Source: Rheinheimera texasensis DSM 17496
Lineage (GTDB): Bacteria; Pseudomonadota; Gammaproteobacteria; Enterobacterales; Alteromonadaceae
Assembly: GCF_000711985.1 (NCBI RefSeq)
Contig: NZ_JONU01000007.1
Location: 496,001-560,000 of the forward strand
Direction: 5' to 3'
DNA length: 64,000 nucleotides
Positions 16,914-26,998 of this stretch are shown piece by piece. The notes beneath the pieces are model-generated. The model did not search any database. It was not told the origin of the DNA and was given only the letters and a program-made list of their open reading frames with translations. A program made the translations under genes and the position numbers. Positions within the stretch are counted from its first letter, which is position 1; every line of letters begins with the position of its first letter.

Positions 16914-19900
16914 TGGTTTGGCTCAGTAAAGCATTGACGCTCAAAAGGCTGAAATATTGGTTGCTGTTGGTCTTACTCGGGACTTTAGCCAATATTACCG
17001 TCGTTGATCTGCCATTTGTTGTGCCCTTTAGTGTTGGAAACATAGCGTTATTCCTCATTTTGTTGCGGCTGGGACTCTTCTGGTCAATACCGGCTGCCGG
17101 TTTGATATTATTGCCGCTTTATCAAAATCTGGCGTTTGCAGCCAGTCTGTTGCAGCTTGCTGTATTGTTATGTTTTAACCAGGCTATCCGGCGGCACAGT
17201 ATCGCTGCGGTGCTGACCTATGCTGTTGCGAGCACCTTACTGTTTGGCCAGCTCGCTCCGGCAAAAATTTCTGCAGAGCCCCTGTACTTGCTTCTGCACT
17301 CAGGTCTGAGTACTGCGGTGTTCGCATTTTGTTTGCGATCGATGCTGCTCCTGGACACATTGACGCATTCAAATCATTCTGAGCAACAACCACTGACATT
17401 GCAGCTGTCACATCGGGTCGCCATGTACAGCAGCATTCCTTCGACCTTACTGATTGCACTGGTGTTACATGGGGCAATAGCACTGGATCTATCACGAGCA
17501 TCTTTACGTTATCAGGCAGAACAACATCAGTTGGCGCAACAGATAAGCTTACGTTTATTGAGTTATCAGACACAGCTGAACTTAGCTGCCGAAATGCTTG
17601 AATTGGCAGCACCTTCGCAAGTGTTACAAATGCTGACAGTGCAACGGCCAGAATTTATTTCGGCATTAATCACCGATGCCCGGGGCGAAGTCCTGCATTT
17701 TTACAAAGCTGATTTACCCCAAACAGCCAGATCCGGTACCAATGTATCGGACCGGCCATATTTTTTTCAGCCGAAAAAAACTGGCCAAGCCTTTATCAGT
17801 GATACTTTTTTAGGCCGAAACCTTGGTCAGGATCAGCTGTTTGCAGTCAGCATACCGTTACAGGACCCACAAAAAGGTTTTCGGGGCGTGCTTGAGGTGT
17901 CCATCGATCTGAAGGCGCTGACCGCGACAATGACAACAACAGATGTCGACATCTCTCACCGGGTATTACTGGACCGTGAAAGGAAAAAGATTTGGGGCAC
18001 TGCCGACACCCGTCCACTCGGCGAGGTTTGGTCTGTCAGTACACAATCAGACCCAGCTGCGCGAAAATTTCTGCGCAATAGCTGGTTTAACAGCGCAGGC
18101 CCCATCACGCTGACCCAGAATGCCGCCCATCTATTGCAGCTGCATGCCGTGAATCCGGGACAATGGCAGTTGAAGTATTTTATCGATACTGATGCCTTTA
18201 TACAGCGCTATCATGTGTTTCTTGCCATCGCCATGCTGATAGCTCTATTGCTGCTAGAGGCCATCACTGCTCTTTCCCGATCATTTGTGAGCCGTTATAC
18301 AGTGGCACTTGAACAACTGGCTGAAAATGCATCCGGCTGGCAGCCAGATGACATGCCACAACCACGGCTCTCGTTTGAACAATCAGCAAAGGAGATTGAA
18401 ACTCTGGCCAATACGCTCAGTGAGATGCAGCACCGTGTGCGTGGCTCACGGCGGGCCATGCAACATTCGATGCAACAAATAGTCATGTTGAACAATGAAT
18501 TGGAACAGAGAGTCCAACTTCGTACTGAGGAACTCAGCAAAGAACGAGACCGCGCACAGCAACTTGCATCCGTCAAAACCCGCTTTCTGGCGAATATGAG
18601 TCATGAGATCAGGACACCCATCACTGTAATTAAAGGCTTTACTGAACAATTAATGCACAAAGTTACAGCTGCAGAATTACCCCTGGTGCATCGGATCCAA
18701 CAAAATACCGAGCATTTACAACGATTGGTCGACGATATTCTCGATACCGCGAAAATCGACGAAGGCAAAATGAATCTGGAGCTTCAGGCCGTCGCTCTCA
18801 GCAGCTTTATTGAAGACCTGATCAGCAGTATCAGTGCACTGGTTGCCCAAAAGCAGCTTCGGTTAATCAGCCGCTTTAGTCTTAATCAGGAAGTTTCAAT
18901 CACAGCCGATCCCTTTCGTTTAAAGCAAATTTTATTAAACCTGCTGAGTAATGCGATTAAATTTACGGCAAAAGGCGACATCACATTGGATGTGAAACAA
19001 AACATTCGTGGTGACATTGAAGTCGCAGTTATCGATCAAGGCATTGGGATGAAACCCGAACAGCTGACTCAGCTGTTTTCTGCTTTTACGCAAGCAGACA
19101 GCAGTACCAGCCGTAACTTCGGGGGAACTGGTTTAGGTCTTTATATCAGCCGTCAATTGGCTGAAGCGATGCAAATACAAATAGATGTGGCCAGCGAGCC
19201 GGGGATAGGTTCTACATTTACCCTGATAATCCCCGCTTCGCTGATACAAAATACTGCTCAGATCACACAACAACAGCCGCAAACTCACCAGCCAATCAAG
19301 CTAGTGCCAGCCAAAGTGTTGATTGTTGATGATGTCGCTGATATCCGCGCTTTGATAGCTTCCTATCTGGAGCAACAACCGCTGAGTCTACATTTCGCTG
19401 CAGATGGTATGGCAGCAATCGAAATTTGCCGGCAACACAAGTTTGATTTGATCCTGATGGACCAACAGATGCCGGAGTTAGATGGCTTCAATGCGGCCCG
19501 ACAACTCCGTGACATGGGGCTGAGCTGCCCTATCATTTTACTCAGCGCCGACGTCTTTGAAGATCCTGGTAAACAACTGGATAAAGTCTTCGATTTAACA
19601 ATGACTAAGCCATTTTCGAAGCAACAACTACTGGAAGCAATAGCAGCACAGCAGGTGAAATACGCAACCGATAGTTCTCAAAGCATTGCATTGGCTGACG
19701 TTAGCATCACCTCGGCAGGAACAGATAACGACGACTTACTCGTTGAATACCGCGAGTCCCTCCCCGCATATGTCGAGAAAATAGATAAATTGATCACGCA
19801 ACAGGAACTCGACAAACTTCAGCGTTTACTTCACCAAATCAAAGGTACAAGTGCATGTTTTGGTTTAACAGAGATCAGCGAAAGTGCGCACAGAGCGCTA

Positions 19901-19978
19901 CAGGCACTGAAAACAGGCAGTTTGGATCAGGTCGCTATCTCTCAGTTGCAAAATCACCTGTCTGATGCAGGAACCTAG
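16913..19978 (+). CDS. Membrane hybrid histidine kinase with sensor, REC and Hpt domains
   Basis: 1021 residues. I chose the ATG at 16913 because GGAG lies 8 bases upstream; an in-frame GTG at 16907 is too close to that site. The N-terminus has about five membrane segments (15-150), another at about 165-180, then a periplasmic Cache/PAS-like sensor (about 190-420, with ALITDARGEVLHFYK and NVSDRPYFFQ) and a membrane segment near 435. The cytoplasmic part has HisKA with H564 (ANMSHEIRTP), HATPase (NLLSNAIKF, IDQGIGM, GGTGLGLYIS), REC with D850 (LILMDQQMP) and Hpt with H974 (LLHQIKGTSA). It is a complete intramolecular phosphorelay without its own output. Last gene of its operon; a terminator follows. 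Confidence 0.92.
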   Translation: MVWLSKALTLKRLKYWLLLVLLGTLANITVVDLPFVVPFSVGNIALFLILLRLGLFWSIPAAGLILLPLYQNLAFAASLLQLAVLLCFNQAIRRHSIAAVLTYAVASTLLFGQLAPAKISAEPLYLLLHSGLSTAVFAFCLRSMLLLDTLTHSNHSEQQPLTLQLSHRVAMYSSIPSTLLIALVLHGAIALDLSRASLRYQAEQHQLAQQISLRLLSYQTQLNLAAEMLELAAPSQVLQMLTVQRPEFISALITDARGEVLHFYKADLPQTARSGTNVSDRPYFFQPKKTGQAFISDTFLGRNLGQDQLFAVSIPLQDPQKGFRGVLEVSIDLKALTATMTTTDVDISHRVLLDRERKKIWGTADTRPLGEVWSVSTQSDPAARKFLRNSWFNSAGPITLTQNAAHLLQLHAVNPGQWQLKYFIDTDAFIQRYHVFLAIAMLIALLLLEAITALSRSFVSRYTVALEQLAENASGWQPDDMPQPRLSFEQSAKEIETLANTLSEMQHRVRGSRRAMQHSMQQIVMLNNELEQRVQLRTEELSKERDRAQQLASVKTRFLANMSHEIRTPITVIKGFTEQLMHKVTAAELPLVHRIQQNTEHLQRLVDDILDTAKIDEGKMNLELQAVALSSFIEDLISSISALVAQKQLRLISRFSLNQEVSITADPFRLKQILLNLLSNAIKFTAKGDITLDVKQNIRGDIEVAVIDQGIGMKPEQLTQLFSAFTQADSSTSRNFGGTGLGLYISRQLAEAMQIQIDVASEPGIGSTFTLIIPASLIQNTAQITQQQPQTHQPIKLVPAKVLIVDDVADIRALIASYLEQQPLSLHFAADGMAAIEICRQHKFDLILMDQQMPELDGFNAARQLRDMGLSCPIILLSADVFEDPGKQLDKVFDLTMTKPFSKQQLLEAIAAQQVKYATDSSQSIALADVSITSAGTDNDDLLVEYRESLPAYVEKIDKLITQQELDKLQRLLHQIKGTSACFGLTEISESAHRALQALKTGSLDQVAISQLQNHLSDAGT

Positions 19979-20001
19979 AAACCGGCGTATCGCCGGTTTT
20001 T
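19979..20001 (+). terminator. Rho-independent terminator after the hybrid kinase
   Basis: AAACCGGCG and CGCCGGTTT pair around a TAT loop, followed by more T. It lies between the convergent hybrid kinase and cheB and serves the plus strand. Confidence 0.85.
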
Positions 20002-20011
20002 CGCAGTTTTG

Positions 20012-21070
20012 CTACGGCCGGATCTTTGACAGTTTCACACTAATTTCCTGCAACGACAGGACATGATTGACGGCACCTAACTTAATCGCTTCTTTAGGCA
20101 TGCCAAAGACCACTGAACTCGCTTCGTCCTGCGCATAAGTCACAGCTCCCTGTTCCTGCATTTCCAGTAAACCACGGGCGCCGTCATCGCCCATCCCTGT
20201 GAGGATAAAACCGCTTGCTGCAGAGCCGATTTCACGCGCGACCGAACTGAACAACACATTGACTGACGGCTTATGCCGCGAGACTGGTGGTCCATCTCTG
20301 ACGACGGTATAGAGCTCATGCCCCCGCTTTTCGACCTGCAAATGCAAACCTCCCGGCGCGATATAAGCATGACCCGACCGCATCAGTTGATTGTCTTCCG
20401 CTTCGACCACAGTCATCGCCGAAATATGATCCATTCGCTCAGCAAAGGCCTTGGTAAAAGCAGCAGGCATGTGCTGCACTATAGCAATCGGAGGCAATGT
20501 CGCAGGAACTTTACTCAGGATAAACTCGAGGGCTTGTGTCCCTCCTGTTGACGTGCCAATCACTAATAATCTGGCTTGGTCATGCTGATCGTGATTTGTA
20601 GCTCTTGCCAGCAGTTGTTGCTGTGCAGCATGGTTCAGCGCGCCGCTCTGTTGTTGCTTCACTATTTTGGCTTTCGCTGCTGATTTGACAGCCTGAATAA
20701 TGTCGCGCCCAACCCGGAGGAGGTCTTCTTTAGACGACATCATCGGCTTTGCAAATATCTCTACGGCGCCTGCCGCCAGCGCCTCGACCGAACTACGTGC
20801 CCCTGACATGGTCAGCGACGAACAAATAATGACCGGTAATGGGCGACTACGCATCAACGAGCGCAGAAATGTCAGACCATCCATTCCGGGCATTTCAATA
20901 TCAAGGACCAAAACATCTGGCCATTGTTGTTCCATGGCACGCATTGCAAATATCGGATTACTGTGCGCGCCGATCAGGGATAACTCGGGATCTGCTGACA
21001 GTAACTGCCCCAGTGTTTGTCGGATCACGGCAGAATCATCAACCAGCATTACTTTAATTTTAGTTGTCAT
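20012..21070 (-). CDS. cheB: Chemotaxis protein-glutamate methylesterase CheB
   Basis: 352 residues. The receiver (about 5-125) has D11-D12 and phosphoacceptor D57 (LVLDIEMPGMDG). The methylesterase domain (about 165-350) has catalytic S174 (GTSTGGTQ), H200 (VQHMP) and D296 (GMGDDGARG), the same triad order as Escherichia coli CheB. It removes methyl groups from, and deamidates, chemoreceptor glutamates when phosphorylated by CheA. It is the last gene of the minus-strand chemosensory operon that begins at cheW (29152) and overlaps cheD by 11 bases. Confidence 0.96.
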   Translation of the reverse strand: MTTKIKVMLVDDSAVIRQTLGQLLSADPELSLIGAHSNPIFAMRAMEQQWPDVLVLDIEMPGMDGLTFLRSLMRSRPLPVIICSSLTMSGARSSVEALAAGAVEIFAKPMMSSKEDLLRVGRDIIQAVKSAAKAKIVKQQQSGALNHAAQQQLLARATNHDQHDQARLLVIGTSTGGTQALEFILSKVPATLPPIAIVQHMPAAFTKAFAERMDHISAMTVVEAEDNQLMRSGHAYIAPGGLHLQVEKRGHELYTVVRDGPPVSRHKPSVNVLFSSVAREIGSAASGFILTGMGDDGARGLLEMQEQGAVTYAQDEASSVVFGMPKEAIKLGAVNHVLSLQEISVKLSKIRP

Positions 21071-21599
21071 ATCGACCTGCCTTTGCAGAAATCACCTGAG
21101 AGAACGCACCATGATGCAGTGAGTTTTTATTCAGTTGACATTGACCATTTTCGAGGTCAACGCTCAGATACCGGTAACAATTTCCACCAATATCCTGGTG
21201 CAATATATCAACCTGATGTTTGTTGAGCACATCCATCACTTTGTGCAAATTTTGCTCGCCGATCTTCAGTGATTGAGCAATCGGCCTCTGCTGCTCCAAT
21301 GGCGTACCAAACATATCGCCGCCCCCATATAACCGCAGCTCACACTGTTGTAATGTCGCACCGTAGCGTTCTAAGTCTCTGCAAAACAGGTTGATTGATT
21401 CGTCTACAAAACGACCACTCAACATGCCCTGCTTTGCCCGCAGCCGGGAAGGTAGCATGGCATGGGACACCCCCAGCCAATGCACAGACGGTAAAAAAAC
21501 TACAAGACTGATGCATGAACCAAGAATGGTAGTAAGCCGGCCAACCCGGCATTCTCCGGTCCACATGTCTCCCGGGTTCAAAAACACCTGATAAGTCAT
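21060..21599 (-). CDS. cheD: Chemoreceptor glutamine deamidase CheD
   Basis: 179 residues. The catalytic cysteine is C29 in TTILGSCISLVVF, and the catalytic histidine is H46 in LGVSHAMLP, as in the CheD cysteine-hydrolase family. A GGGDMFG segment (GGGAxMF in relatives) is also present. CheD deamidates receptor glutamines and in some bacteria also binds CheC; a cheC gene exists in this same block at 34439. It overlaps cheR by 4 bases (ATGA) and cheB by 11 bases. Confidence 0.94.
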   Translation of the reverse strand: MTYQVFLNPGDMWTGECRVGRLTTILGSCISLVVFLPSVHWLGVSHAMLPSRLRAKQGMLSGRFVDESINLFCRDLERYGATLQQCELRLYGGGDMFGTPLEQQRPIAQSLKIGEQNLHKVMDVLNKHQVDILHQDIGGNCYRYLSVDLENGQCQLNKNSLHHGAFSQVISAKAGRYDN

Positions 21600-22405
21600 G
21601 CCTGGGCTAACCGATAAACCGCAGGCCGTACCGATACCAGCGCATCAGTGATGCCATTCAGGCTCTCAGAGTGCCCGACAAACAGGAACCCGTCAGGCTG
21701 TAACACCTCTAACAGGTGATTAATGATGGTTTTTTTGCCGGCGGCATCAAAGTAAATCAGTACGTTACGTAAAAAAATCAGGTCATATTTTTTCTTGCGG
21801 CGCACAGGTTCCATCAGGTTGTGCGCGTGCAGGCTCAAGCGCTGGCGTAAGCAGTCATCAACTAACAGATATCCATCAAATTGCCCTAGCCCTTTGAGAC
21901 AATACTTACGTAATAAAGACGAAGGCACTTCTCTTGCCCGGGATAGTGGATACAACCCTTGTGCTGCCGTCGCTAACATTCTGTTAGATAGATCACTGGC
22001 ATCAACCTGCCAGAGTTTGTCGCCAAAATACTCGGCCATTAACATGGCAATGCTGTAGGGTTCTTCGCCAGAGGAGCACGCGGCGCTCCAGATCTGCGGA
22101 ATATGACCGGGCCAGCCCTGGTCCAATAGTTCCTGCAAGAAATCAAAATGACGTTGTTCACGGAAAAAATAGGTTTCGTTGGTTGTCAGCAGATCCACAG
22201 CAAGCTGACGTTCCAAATGGTTTCCCTGTGTCGTAATAAAACGCAGATAGGCACCAAAGTTTTCTAACTGCAGAACTTTAAGCCGGGGAGCCAGTCTTCC
22301 GCATACTAAACTGCGTTTATTCATGCCGAGCCGGATGCCCGACTCAGCATAAAAAAACTGACTGATGGCGGCAAAGTCGCTTTCACTAATCGCCTGAACA
22401 TTCAT
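21596..22405 (-). CDS. cheR: Chemotaxis protein methyltransferase CheR
   Basis: 269 residues. The N-terminal alpha domain is followed by the SAM-binding motif IWSAACSSGEEPYSIAML and by NVLIYFDAAGKKTI and FVGHSESL, which are hallmarks of CheR. It methylates receptor glutamates using S-adenosylmethionine. The soluble receptor encoded just upstream is the likely substrate; neither receptor in the operon shows a C-terminal NWETF-type CheR tether. It overlaps cheD by 4 bases and follows the receptor gene by 14 bases. Confidence 0.96.
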   Translation of the reverse strand: MNVQAISESDFAAISQFFYAESGIRLGMNKRSLVCGRLAPRLKVLQLENFGAYLRFITTQGNHLERQLAVDLLTTNETYFFREQRHFDFLQELLDQGWPGHIPQIWSAACSSGEEPYSIAMLMAEYFGDKLWQVDASDLSNRMLATAAQGLYPLSRAREVPSSLLRKYCLKGLGQFDGYLLVDDCLRQRLSLHAHNLMEPVRRKKKYDLIFLRNVLIYFDAAGKKTIINHLLEVLQPDGFLFVGHSESLNGITDALVSVRPAVYRLAQA

Positions 22406-22419
22406 CTGCCACCCCCGGT

Positions 22420-24591
22420 TTAAAACCGGCCGAAACTATTCGGATCAACAGCCGCGGAACCTCGGGTGAGCCGGGTAACGTTTGATGCCGAAGGCGACTT
22501 ACTCAGAGTTGGACGGGAAAACTGAATGAGTGATTGTCCCTCGCTATTGTCCAGCTGAAAGAAGCTCACCAGTTGCATCAGCATTTCCGCCTGACCAGAC
22601 ATTTCCTCAGCGGTCGCAGCCAGTTCCTCAGACGCAGAAGCATTTTGCTGTGTCGCCTGGGTCACCTGGGACATTGATTCATTGATCTGGCCAACTCCGG
22701 CAGATTGTTCATCAGAGGCTGCAGCAATTTCCTGCACTAATTCTGACGTTTTGCCAATCGCAGGCACTATTTCTTTGAGTAAATCTCCTGCCCGTTCGGC
22801 TTTTTGCACCGAACCGCTGGCCAGCTCTGATATTTCCTGCGCAGCAACCTGCGAGCGCTCCGCCAGTTTACGAACTTCGGCGGCGACAACGGCGAAGCCT
22901 TTGCCATGCTCGCCGGCTCTCGCAGCTTCGATCGCCGCGTTTAAAGCCAACAAATTCGTTTGATAGGCAATATCATCAACAATGCCAATTTTTGAAGCGA
23001 TTTGTTTCATGGCCAGCACTGTGTCGACGACAGCACGCCCACCCTCGGCGGCTTCACCGGCCGCTTTTGACGCCATGCCGTCAGTGATTTTTGCGTTATC
23101 CGCATTTTGTGAAATCGAAGCGGTCATTTGCTCAACTGCTGCCGATGTTTCCTCAACAGAGGCTGCTTGCTCACTTGCTCCCTGTGCCAGAGATTGAGCG
23201 GTCGACGATACCTCAGTGGATGCCTGTGCCAGTGCTTCTGAGTTTGATCTGACATCGGCAATGATCCGTCTTAGGCTCTCAATAGTGCCGTTGACGCTGT
23301 CTTTGAGTCCGGCATAGACGCCCTGATAATCGCCTTCGACTAATACGGTCAGCTTACCTTGCTGTAAACCATTCATCACAGTTGCGGTTTCCTGAATGGG
23401 TTTTTCGGTAAAGGCCAGCACTTCGTTAAAGCTATCGATCATTTCGCGGAAGGTATCTGCAAAGCCAGTTGCATCGACCCGATACTGCAGATTGCCCTCT
23501 TTAGCACTTTGACCTACGGCGCCGAGTAACTCAGCGAGCCTTAACAGATTTGCTTTCGTTGCATCAGCCGCAACAGTGATGGCTGCTTTTTCGTTCGGCA
23601 ATCTTGCCATATCGCTTTTGAAATCACCGATGCCATACGAAGTGGTCACTTTGACATAGTCTTTCATCATATCGACATGGGACTGCACCAGCCGGTTGAT
23701 TTGGCCACACACCGAGCTGAACGCACCTGCAAAATCACGCTCATTTAATTGGAAACTGCTAAACCCTTCATCATGTTTCAGCGTCATTTCAGCGATCGCT
23801 GCGGCAAGTTGATTTAATACATCGGTTAAGTTCTGAGAGCACCCTGCAAGATCACCCAGCAGACCCTCTGCTTTTAATTGCGGGCGAACCGACAAGTCGC
23901 CGACGCTGACTCCGCGGATCACAGCAAGGTTATCACGCAACACTAAATCGAGTTGTGTCAGCAGCTGATTAGAAAGCAATGCAATATCACGGGCAATGCC
24001 ATCGAGCGCCTCTGCATTAACAAGTTGCGAAAAATCCCCTTTCGCCGCAGATGTAAATGAATGGCCAAATTGTGCAGCGAGCAGCTTCTCCCTTTGTATT
24101 TCTGCGGTGAGATCCTGCCATTCAATAGCTGTACCTATGTGTTGTCCGTGCATCATCAGGCTGTTTTGACTCAGACGGAAAATTCTGTCGCCAAGCTTTA
24201 GCGTTACCACGGACATCCCACGGGTTGCAGGATTAAAAAACATCTCGATCGATTCGCCAATCAGCCGTTGCAGCGAAAATGATGGGATCTGGCTCCGGAT
24301 CTCAGGCTCAGCCTGCTGCAGCAAACGTTGCAGCGCCGGATTGAGATAAGTCACGCTTCCTTGTTCATCCGCCAGCATCACACTGGTATTCAGGAATTCA
24401 AGAGCGGCCGACGGCACTGCCCGGCGTTGGACTTCCAACAGCAACAAATCCACCTCTGCAGCCAATGGCTGGCAGTCTCCCTGAAATTCCTCAACCTGCA
24501 GCGCTTCATAGTGCTGACTTTGACGCTGCTTTTGCAGAACCCGGGTTAGCTGGCTGGTTTGCTTGTCGGAAAATAGACGTAAAATACCCAT
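22420..24591 (-). CDS. Soluble chemoreceptor with PAS and poly-HAMP array
   Basis: 723 residues with no membrane segment or signal peptide, so it should form cytoplasmic arrays. A PAS-like domain lies at about 60-170 ([22 protein letters not shown]). Between about 180 and 470 are repeated HAMP-like units, marked by [38 protein letters not shown] and [14 protein letters not shown]. The signalling hairpin tip ([22 protein letters not shown]) and the flanking methylation helices follow. The C-terminus ends NSFGRF and lacks a CheR-docking pentapeptide. It sits between cheA and cheR, so it is the principal receptor of this accessory system. The ligand is unknown. Confidence 0.92.
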   Translation of the reverse strand: MGILRLFSDKQTSQLTRVLQKQRQSQHYEALQVEEFQGDCQPLAAEVDLLLLEVQRRAVPSAALEFLNTSVMLADEQGSVTYLNPALQRLLQQAEPEIRSQIPSFSLQRLIGESIEMFFNPATRGMSVVTLKLGDRIFRLSQNSLMMHGQHIGTAIEWQDLTAEIQREKLLAAQFGHSFTSAAKGDFSQLVNAEALDGIARDIALLSNQLLTQLDLVLRDNLAVIRGVSVGDLSVRPQLKAEGLLGDLAGCSQNLTDVLNQLAAAIAEMTLKHDEGFSSFQLNERDFAGAFSSVCGQINRLVQSHVDMMKDYVKVTTSYGIGDFKSDMARLPNEKAAITVAADATKANLLRLAELLGAVGQSAKEGNLQYRVDATGFADTFREMIDSFNEVLAFTEKPIQETATVMNGLQQGKLTVLVEGDYQGVYAGLKDSVNGTIESLRRIIADVRSNSEALAQASTEVSSTAQSLAQGASEQAASVEETSAAVEQMTASISQNADNAKITDGMASKAAGEAAEGGRAVVDTVLAMKQIASKIGIVDDIAYQTNLLALNAAIEAARAGEHGKGFAVVAAEVRKLAERSQVAAQEISELASGSVQKAERAGDLLKEIVPAIGKTSELVQEIAAASDEQSAGVGQINESMSQVTQATQQNASASEELAATAEEMSGQAEMLMQLVSFFQLDNSEGQSLIQFSRPTLSKSPSASNVTRLTRGSAAVDPNSFGRF

Positions 24592-24600
24592 AATGTCACC

Positions 24601-26703
24601 TCAGATGGTAGTCGTTGTACGCTGACGCTCTGTTGCCTGTACATGGATTTGCACCAGGCGAGGAATGTCGAGTATCAATGCGATATCACCGGAACCCAGA
24701 ATGCTGGATCCGCTAATGCCCTGTAAAAACTGGAATAATTTGCCCAATGGTTTGATAACGGTTTGGAATTCACCCAATAACTGGTCGACAACTAAACCTG
24801 CGCTTTGTTTTCCATAGCGCACAACCACAATGCTGCGGCGGTCACTGGCTGCAGCACCGAGCCCAAACATTTGATTCAAAAAGATAAATGGCAAGACTTC
24901 GCCGCGCAGATTCAGGTAACCGGCGTCTGTATCAAGTGCCATATCTGCCGGCAACTCGATACATTCATTCACCATGTCCAAAGGGATCACAAAACGAGAC
25001 TGACCAACTCGCACCATAAAACCGTCGATAATGGCTAATGTCAGTGGCAAGCGCAGCTGAAACTGGGTACCGGCGCCTGGCTCTGAACTGATATCCACTG
25101 TGCCACGCAAAGCTTCGATATTGCGACGCACCACATCCATGCCGACGCCCCGGCCTGACAGATTACTCACCGTATCAGCCGTGGAAAAACCGGGTTCGAA
25201 GATCAATTCGTCGATTTGCCGCAGAGTCAGCTCAGCACCGGCACTGATCAGTCCCTGGCTTATCGCTTTCTGCCGGACTTTATCGCGGTTGATACCGCGA
25301 CCATCATCGCGGATTTCTATAACGATACTGCCGCAATCATGGTACGCCCGCAGCAACAAGCTACCATGTGCACTCTTTCCTGCCGCGATTCGTTCGGATG
25401 CGCTTTCAAGCCCGTGATCCATTGCATTTCTCACCAGATGCATCAGCGGATCACTGATACGTTCAACCATCGACTTATCGAGTTCAGCATCCGCGCCTTC
25501 GATCACCAGATGAACATCTTTCCCCAGTTCAGCAGCGATATCATGGACCACTCGCTGGAACCGATTAAATGTTTCACCGATTTGCACCATCCGCAGTTGC
25601 AGGGCACTGCCCTGAATATCATCCACCAGCTGCTGAACCTGCTGCACCCGCTCAGTTAAATCACTGTTGTTAAATTGCCGGCTGTGCTCGTGCAAGGTCG
25701 CAGTCGCAATAAGCAACTCACCCAATTGATTCACCAGCGTGTCCAGCTTATAAGCGGGCAAGCGCATCATGCGTTGATCTATCTGACGCGGCTGGTTTTT
25801 ATTCTCTGCTTTTGTCTCGCTGCGTGGCAGCAAAGAAGGCGTTGTGCCGGCAGATACTTCAACCGGAACTTTCAGCAAACCCAACGCCTGCCATCGTTGT
25901 TTTAACTCTTGCGCCAACGCTGGACTCTCAAGGCTATCAAGAAAAAGTTGCTGGGCTTCAACCGGACTATCGTGGTTAAAAATGGCGCAAAGGCTATCCT
26001 GGCGGATAAATTCAAGCGCTTCCAACAGCGTGGCCTCTGCAATATCTTCCATCAGCAGATCAAGCATCAGCTGACAGGTTTCCGCTTGTGCTGGTGCAAT
26101 CTGTGTCAATGGCTGTACCTGTCCGGCATACCAATATTCCCGGCACACAGCAGCATGCTGACGCAAATACCGCACCAGGATGACGGGGTCCAGACCGTCG
26201 GTAAAGCAACTGGCGGAGAGCTTCAGAAAAACGTGACAGCTTGATTTTTGTTTTGCTGATCCGACACTGGGAGATGCAATGTCGTTTTCAGACGACTGCG
26301 CAGATTGCTGCAACAGAGGCCTGAGCTGATTGAGTAGTGCATCACCGGCCTGAAGCAGATTAGCCGCTGGCTCAGCGGACACTTCGGCGCAATGCAGCAG
26401 ACTCGCGATATGATCATTACAACGCAGCAGCAATTGCGAAAGGGAACGATCAACCACCAGCTTATTACTACGTAGTTGTTCAAACGCAGTTTCAACCAGA
26501 TGGGTAAAGTGCACAACATGATCCAACCCAACAACGCCAGCCGACCCTTTAATTGTGTGCGCGGCCCTGAACATCGCATTAATATCTTCGGCGGTCACTT
26601 CACCCGGCGACTTCTCCAATGCCAGCACGCCACGTTCCAATTGTTCAACGAGCTCGCGGGCTTCTGTCAGAAATACTGCAACGAGTTCACTCATGTTCAG
26701 CAT
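24601..26703 (-). CDS. cheA: Chemotaxis histidine kinase CheA
   Basis: 700 residues from the ATG at 26703, which has GGGAGG 8 bases upstream; a second ATG at 26694 is possible. Domains in order: Hpt with H49 (AAHTIKGSAG), a P2-like region (about 160-255), the dimerisation helices from about 310, the ATPase domain (HLVRNAMDHGLE, IRDDGRGINRDK, GRGVGMDVVRRNIEALRG) and a C-terminal CheW-like regulatory domain. It phosphorylates the two CheY proteins and CheB of this block under receptor control. It overlaps the STAS gene by 17 bases. Confidence 0.96.
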   Translation of the reverse strand: MLNMSELVAVFLTEARELVEQLERGVLALEKSPGEVTAEDINAMFRAAHTIKGSAGVVGLDHVVHFTHLVETAFEQLRSNKLVVDRSLSQLLLRCNDHIASLLHCAEVSAEPAANLLQAGDALLNQLRPLLQQSAQSSENDIASPSVGSAKQKSSCHVFLKLSASCFTDGLDPVILVRYLRQHAAVCREYWYAGQVQPLTQIAPAQAETCQLMLDLLMEDIAEATLLEALEFIRQDSLCAIFNHDSPVEAQQLFLDSLESPALAQELKQRWQALGLLKVPVEVSAGTTPSLLPRSETKAENKNQPRQIDQRMMRLPAYKLDTLVNQLGELLIATATLHEHSRQFNNSDLTERVQQVQQLVDDIQGSALQLRMVQIGETFNRFQRVVHDIAAELGKDVHLVIEGADAELDKSMVERISDPLMHLVRNAMDHGLESASERIAAGKSAHGSLLLRAYHDCGSIVIEIRDDGRGINRDKVRQKAISQGLISAGAELTLRQIDELIFEPGFSTADTVSNLSGRGVGMDVVRRNIEALRGTVDISSEPGAGTQFQLRLPLTLAIIDGFMVRVGQSRFVIPLDMVNECIELPADMALDTDAGYLNLRGEVLPFIFLNQMFGLGAAASDRRSIVVVRYGKQSAGLVVDQLLGEFQTVIKPLGKLFQFLQGISGSSILGSGDIALILDIPRLVQIHVQATERQRTTTTI

Positions 26704-26989
26704 ACTGCAGACCTCCCACACGATAGCCCTGTTCTATCAGCTGATCAGCTAACCATGCAGCGATAAGATGACTTTCAGGACCCGCCTGAATCGCTAAACT
26801 GGGTATTGGTAAAGATTTGAGCAGACTCAGCAGCAACTGAAACCCTGCACCGTCCAATTCCTGTAGCTCAGATAAATCCAGATTCAGCTGTTCGGGCTGA
26901 TGCTGAGCGATAACCTGCCAACGACCGGCATAATCCTGAACTTCGTAGATGGTCAGGGAAGGCGGAAATTTTAGCGTCTCTGCAGACAT
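26687..26989 (-). CDS. STAS-domain protein without the usual phospho-serine
   Basis: 100 residues, a single STAS domain (anti-sigma-factor-antagonist fold). The core LDLSELQELDGAGFQLLLSLL aligns with the DxSG segment of SpoIIAA-like proteins, but the phosphorylated serine position reads G or A. It therefore probably acts by protein contact rather than by a Ser kinase switch. STAS genes occur inside some accessory chemotaxis operons, here between cheY and cheA. Its partner is not evident; no anti-sigma kinase is encoded nearby. Confidence 0.82.
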   Translation of the reverse strand: MSAETLKFPPSLTIYEVQDYAGRWQVIAQHQPEQLNLDLSELQELDGAGFQLLLSLLKSLPIPSLAIQAGPESHLIAAWLADQLIEQGYRVGGLQYAEHE

Positions 26990-26998
26990 AAGACCTCC

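Noticed and set aside
26223-26579. 118-codon frame within cheA on the same strand
   Set aside because: It lies in another frame of the Hpt/P2 region; composition and lack of motifs show it is a shadow.
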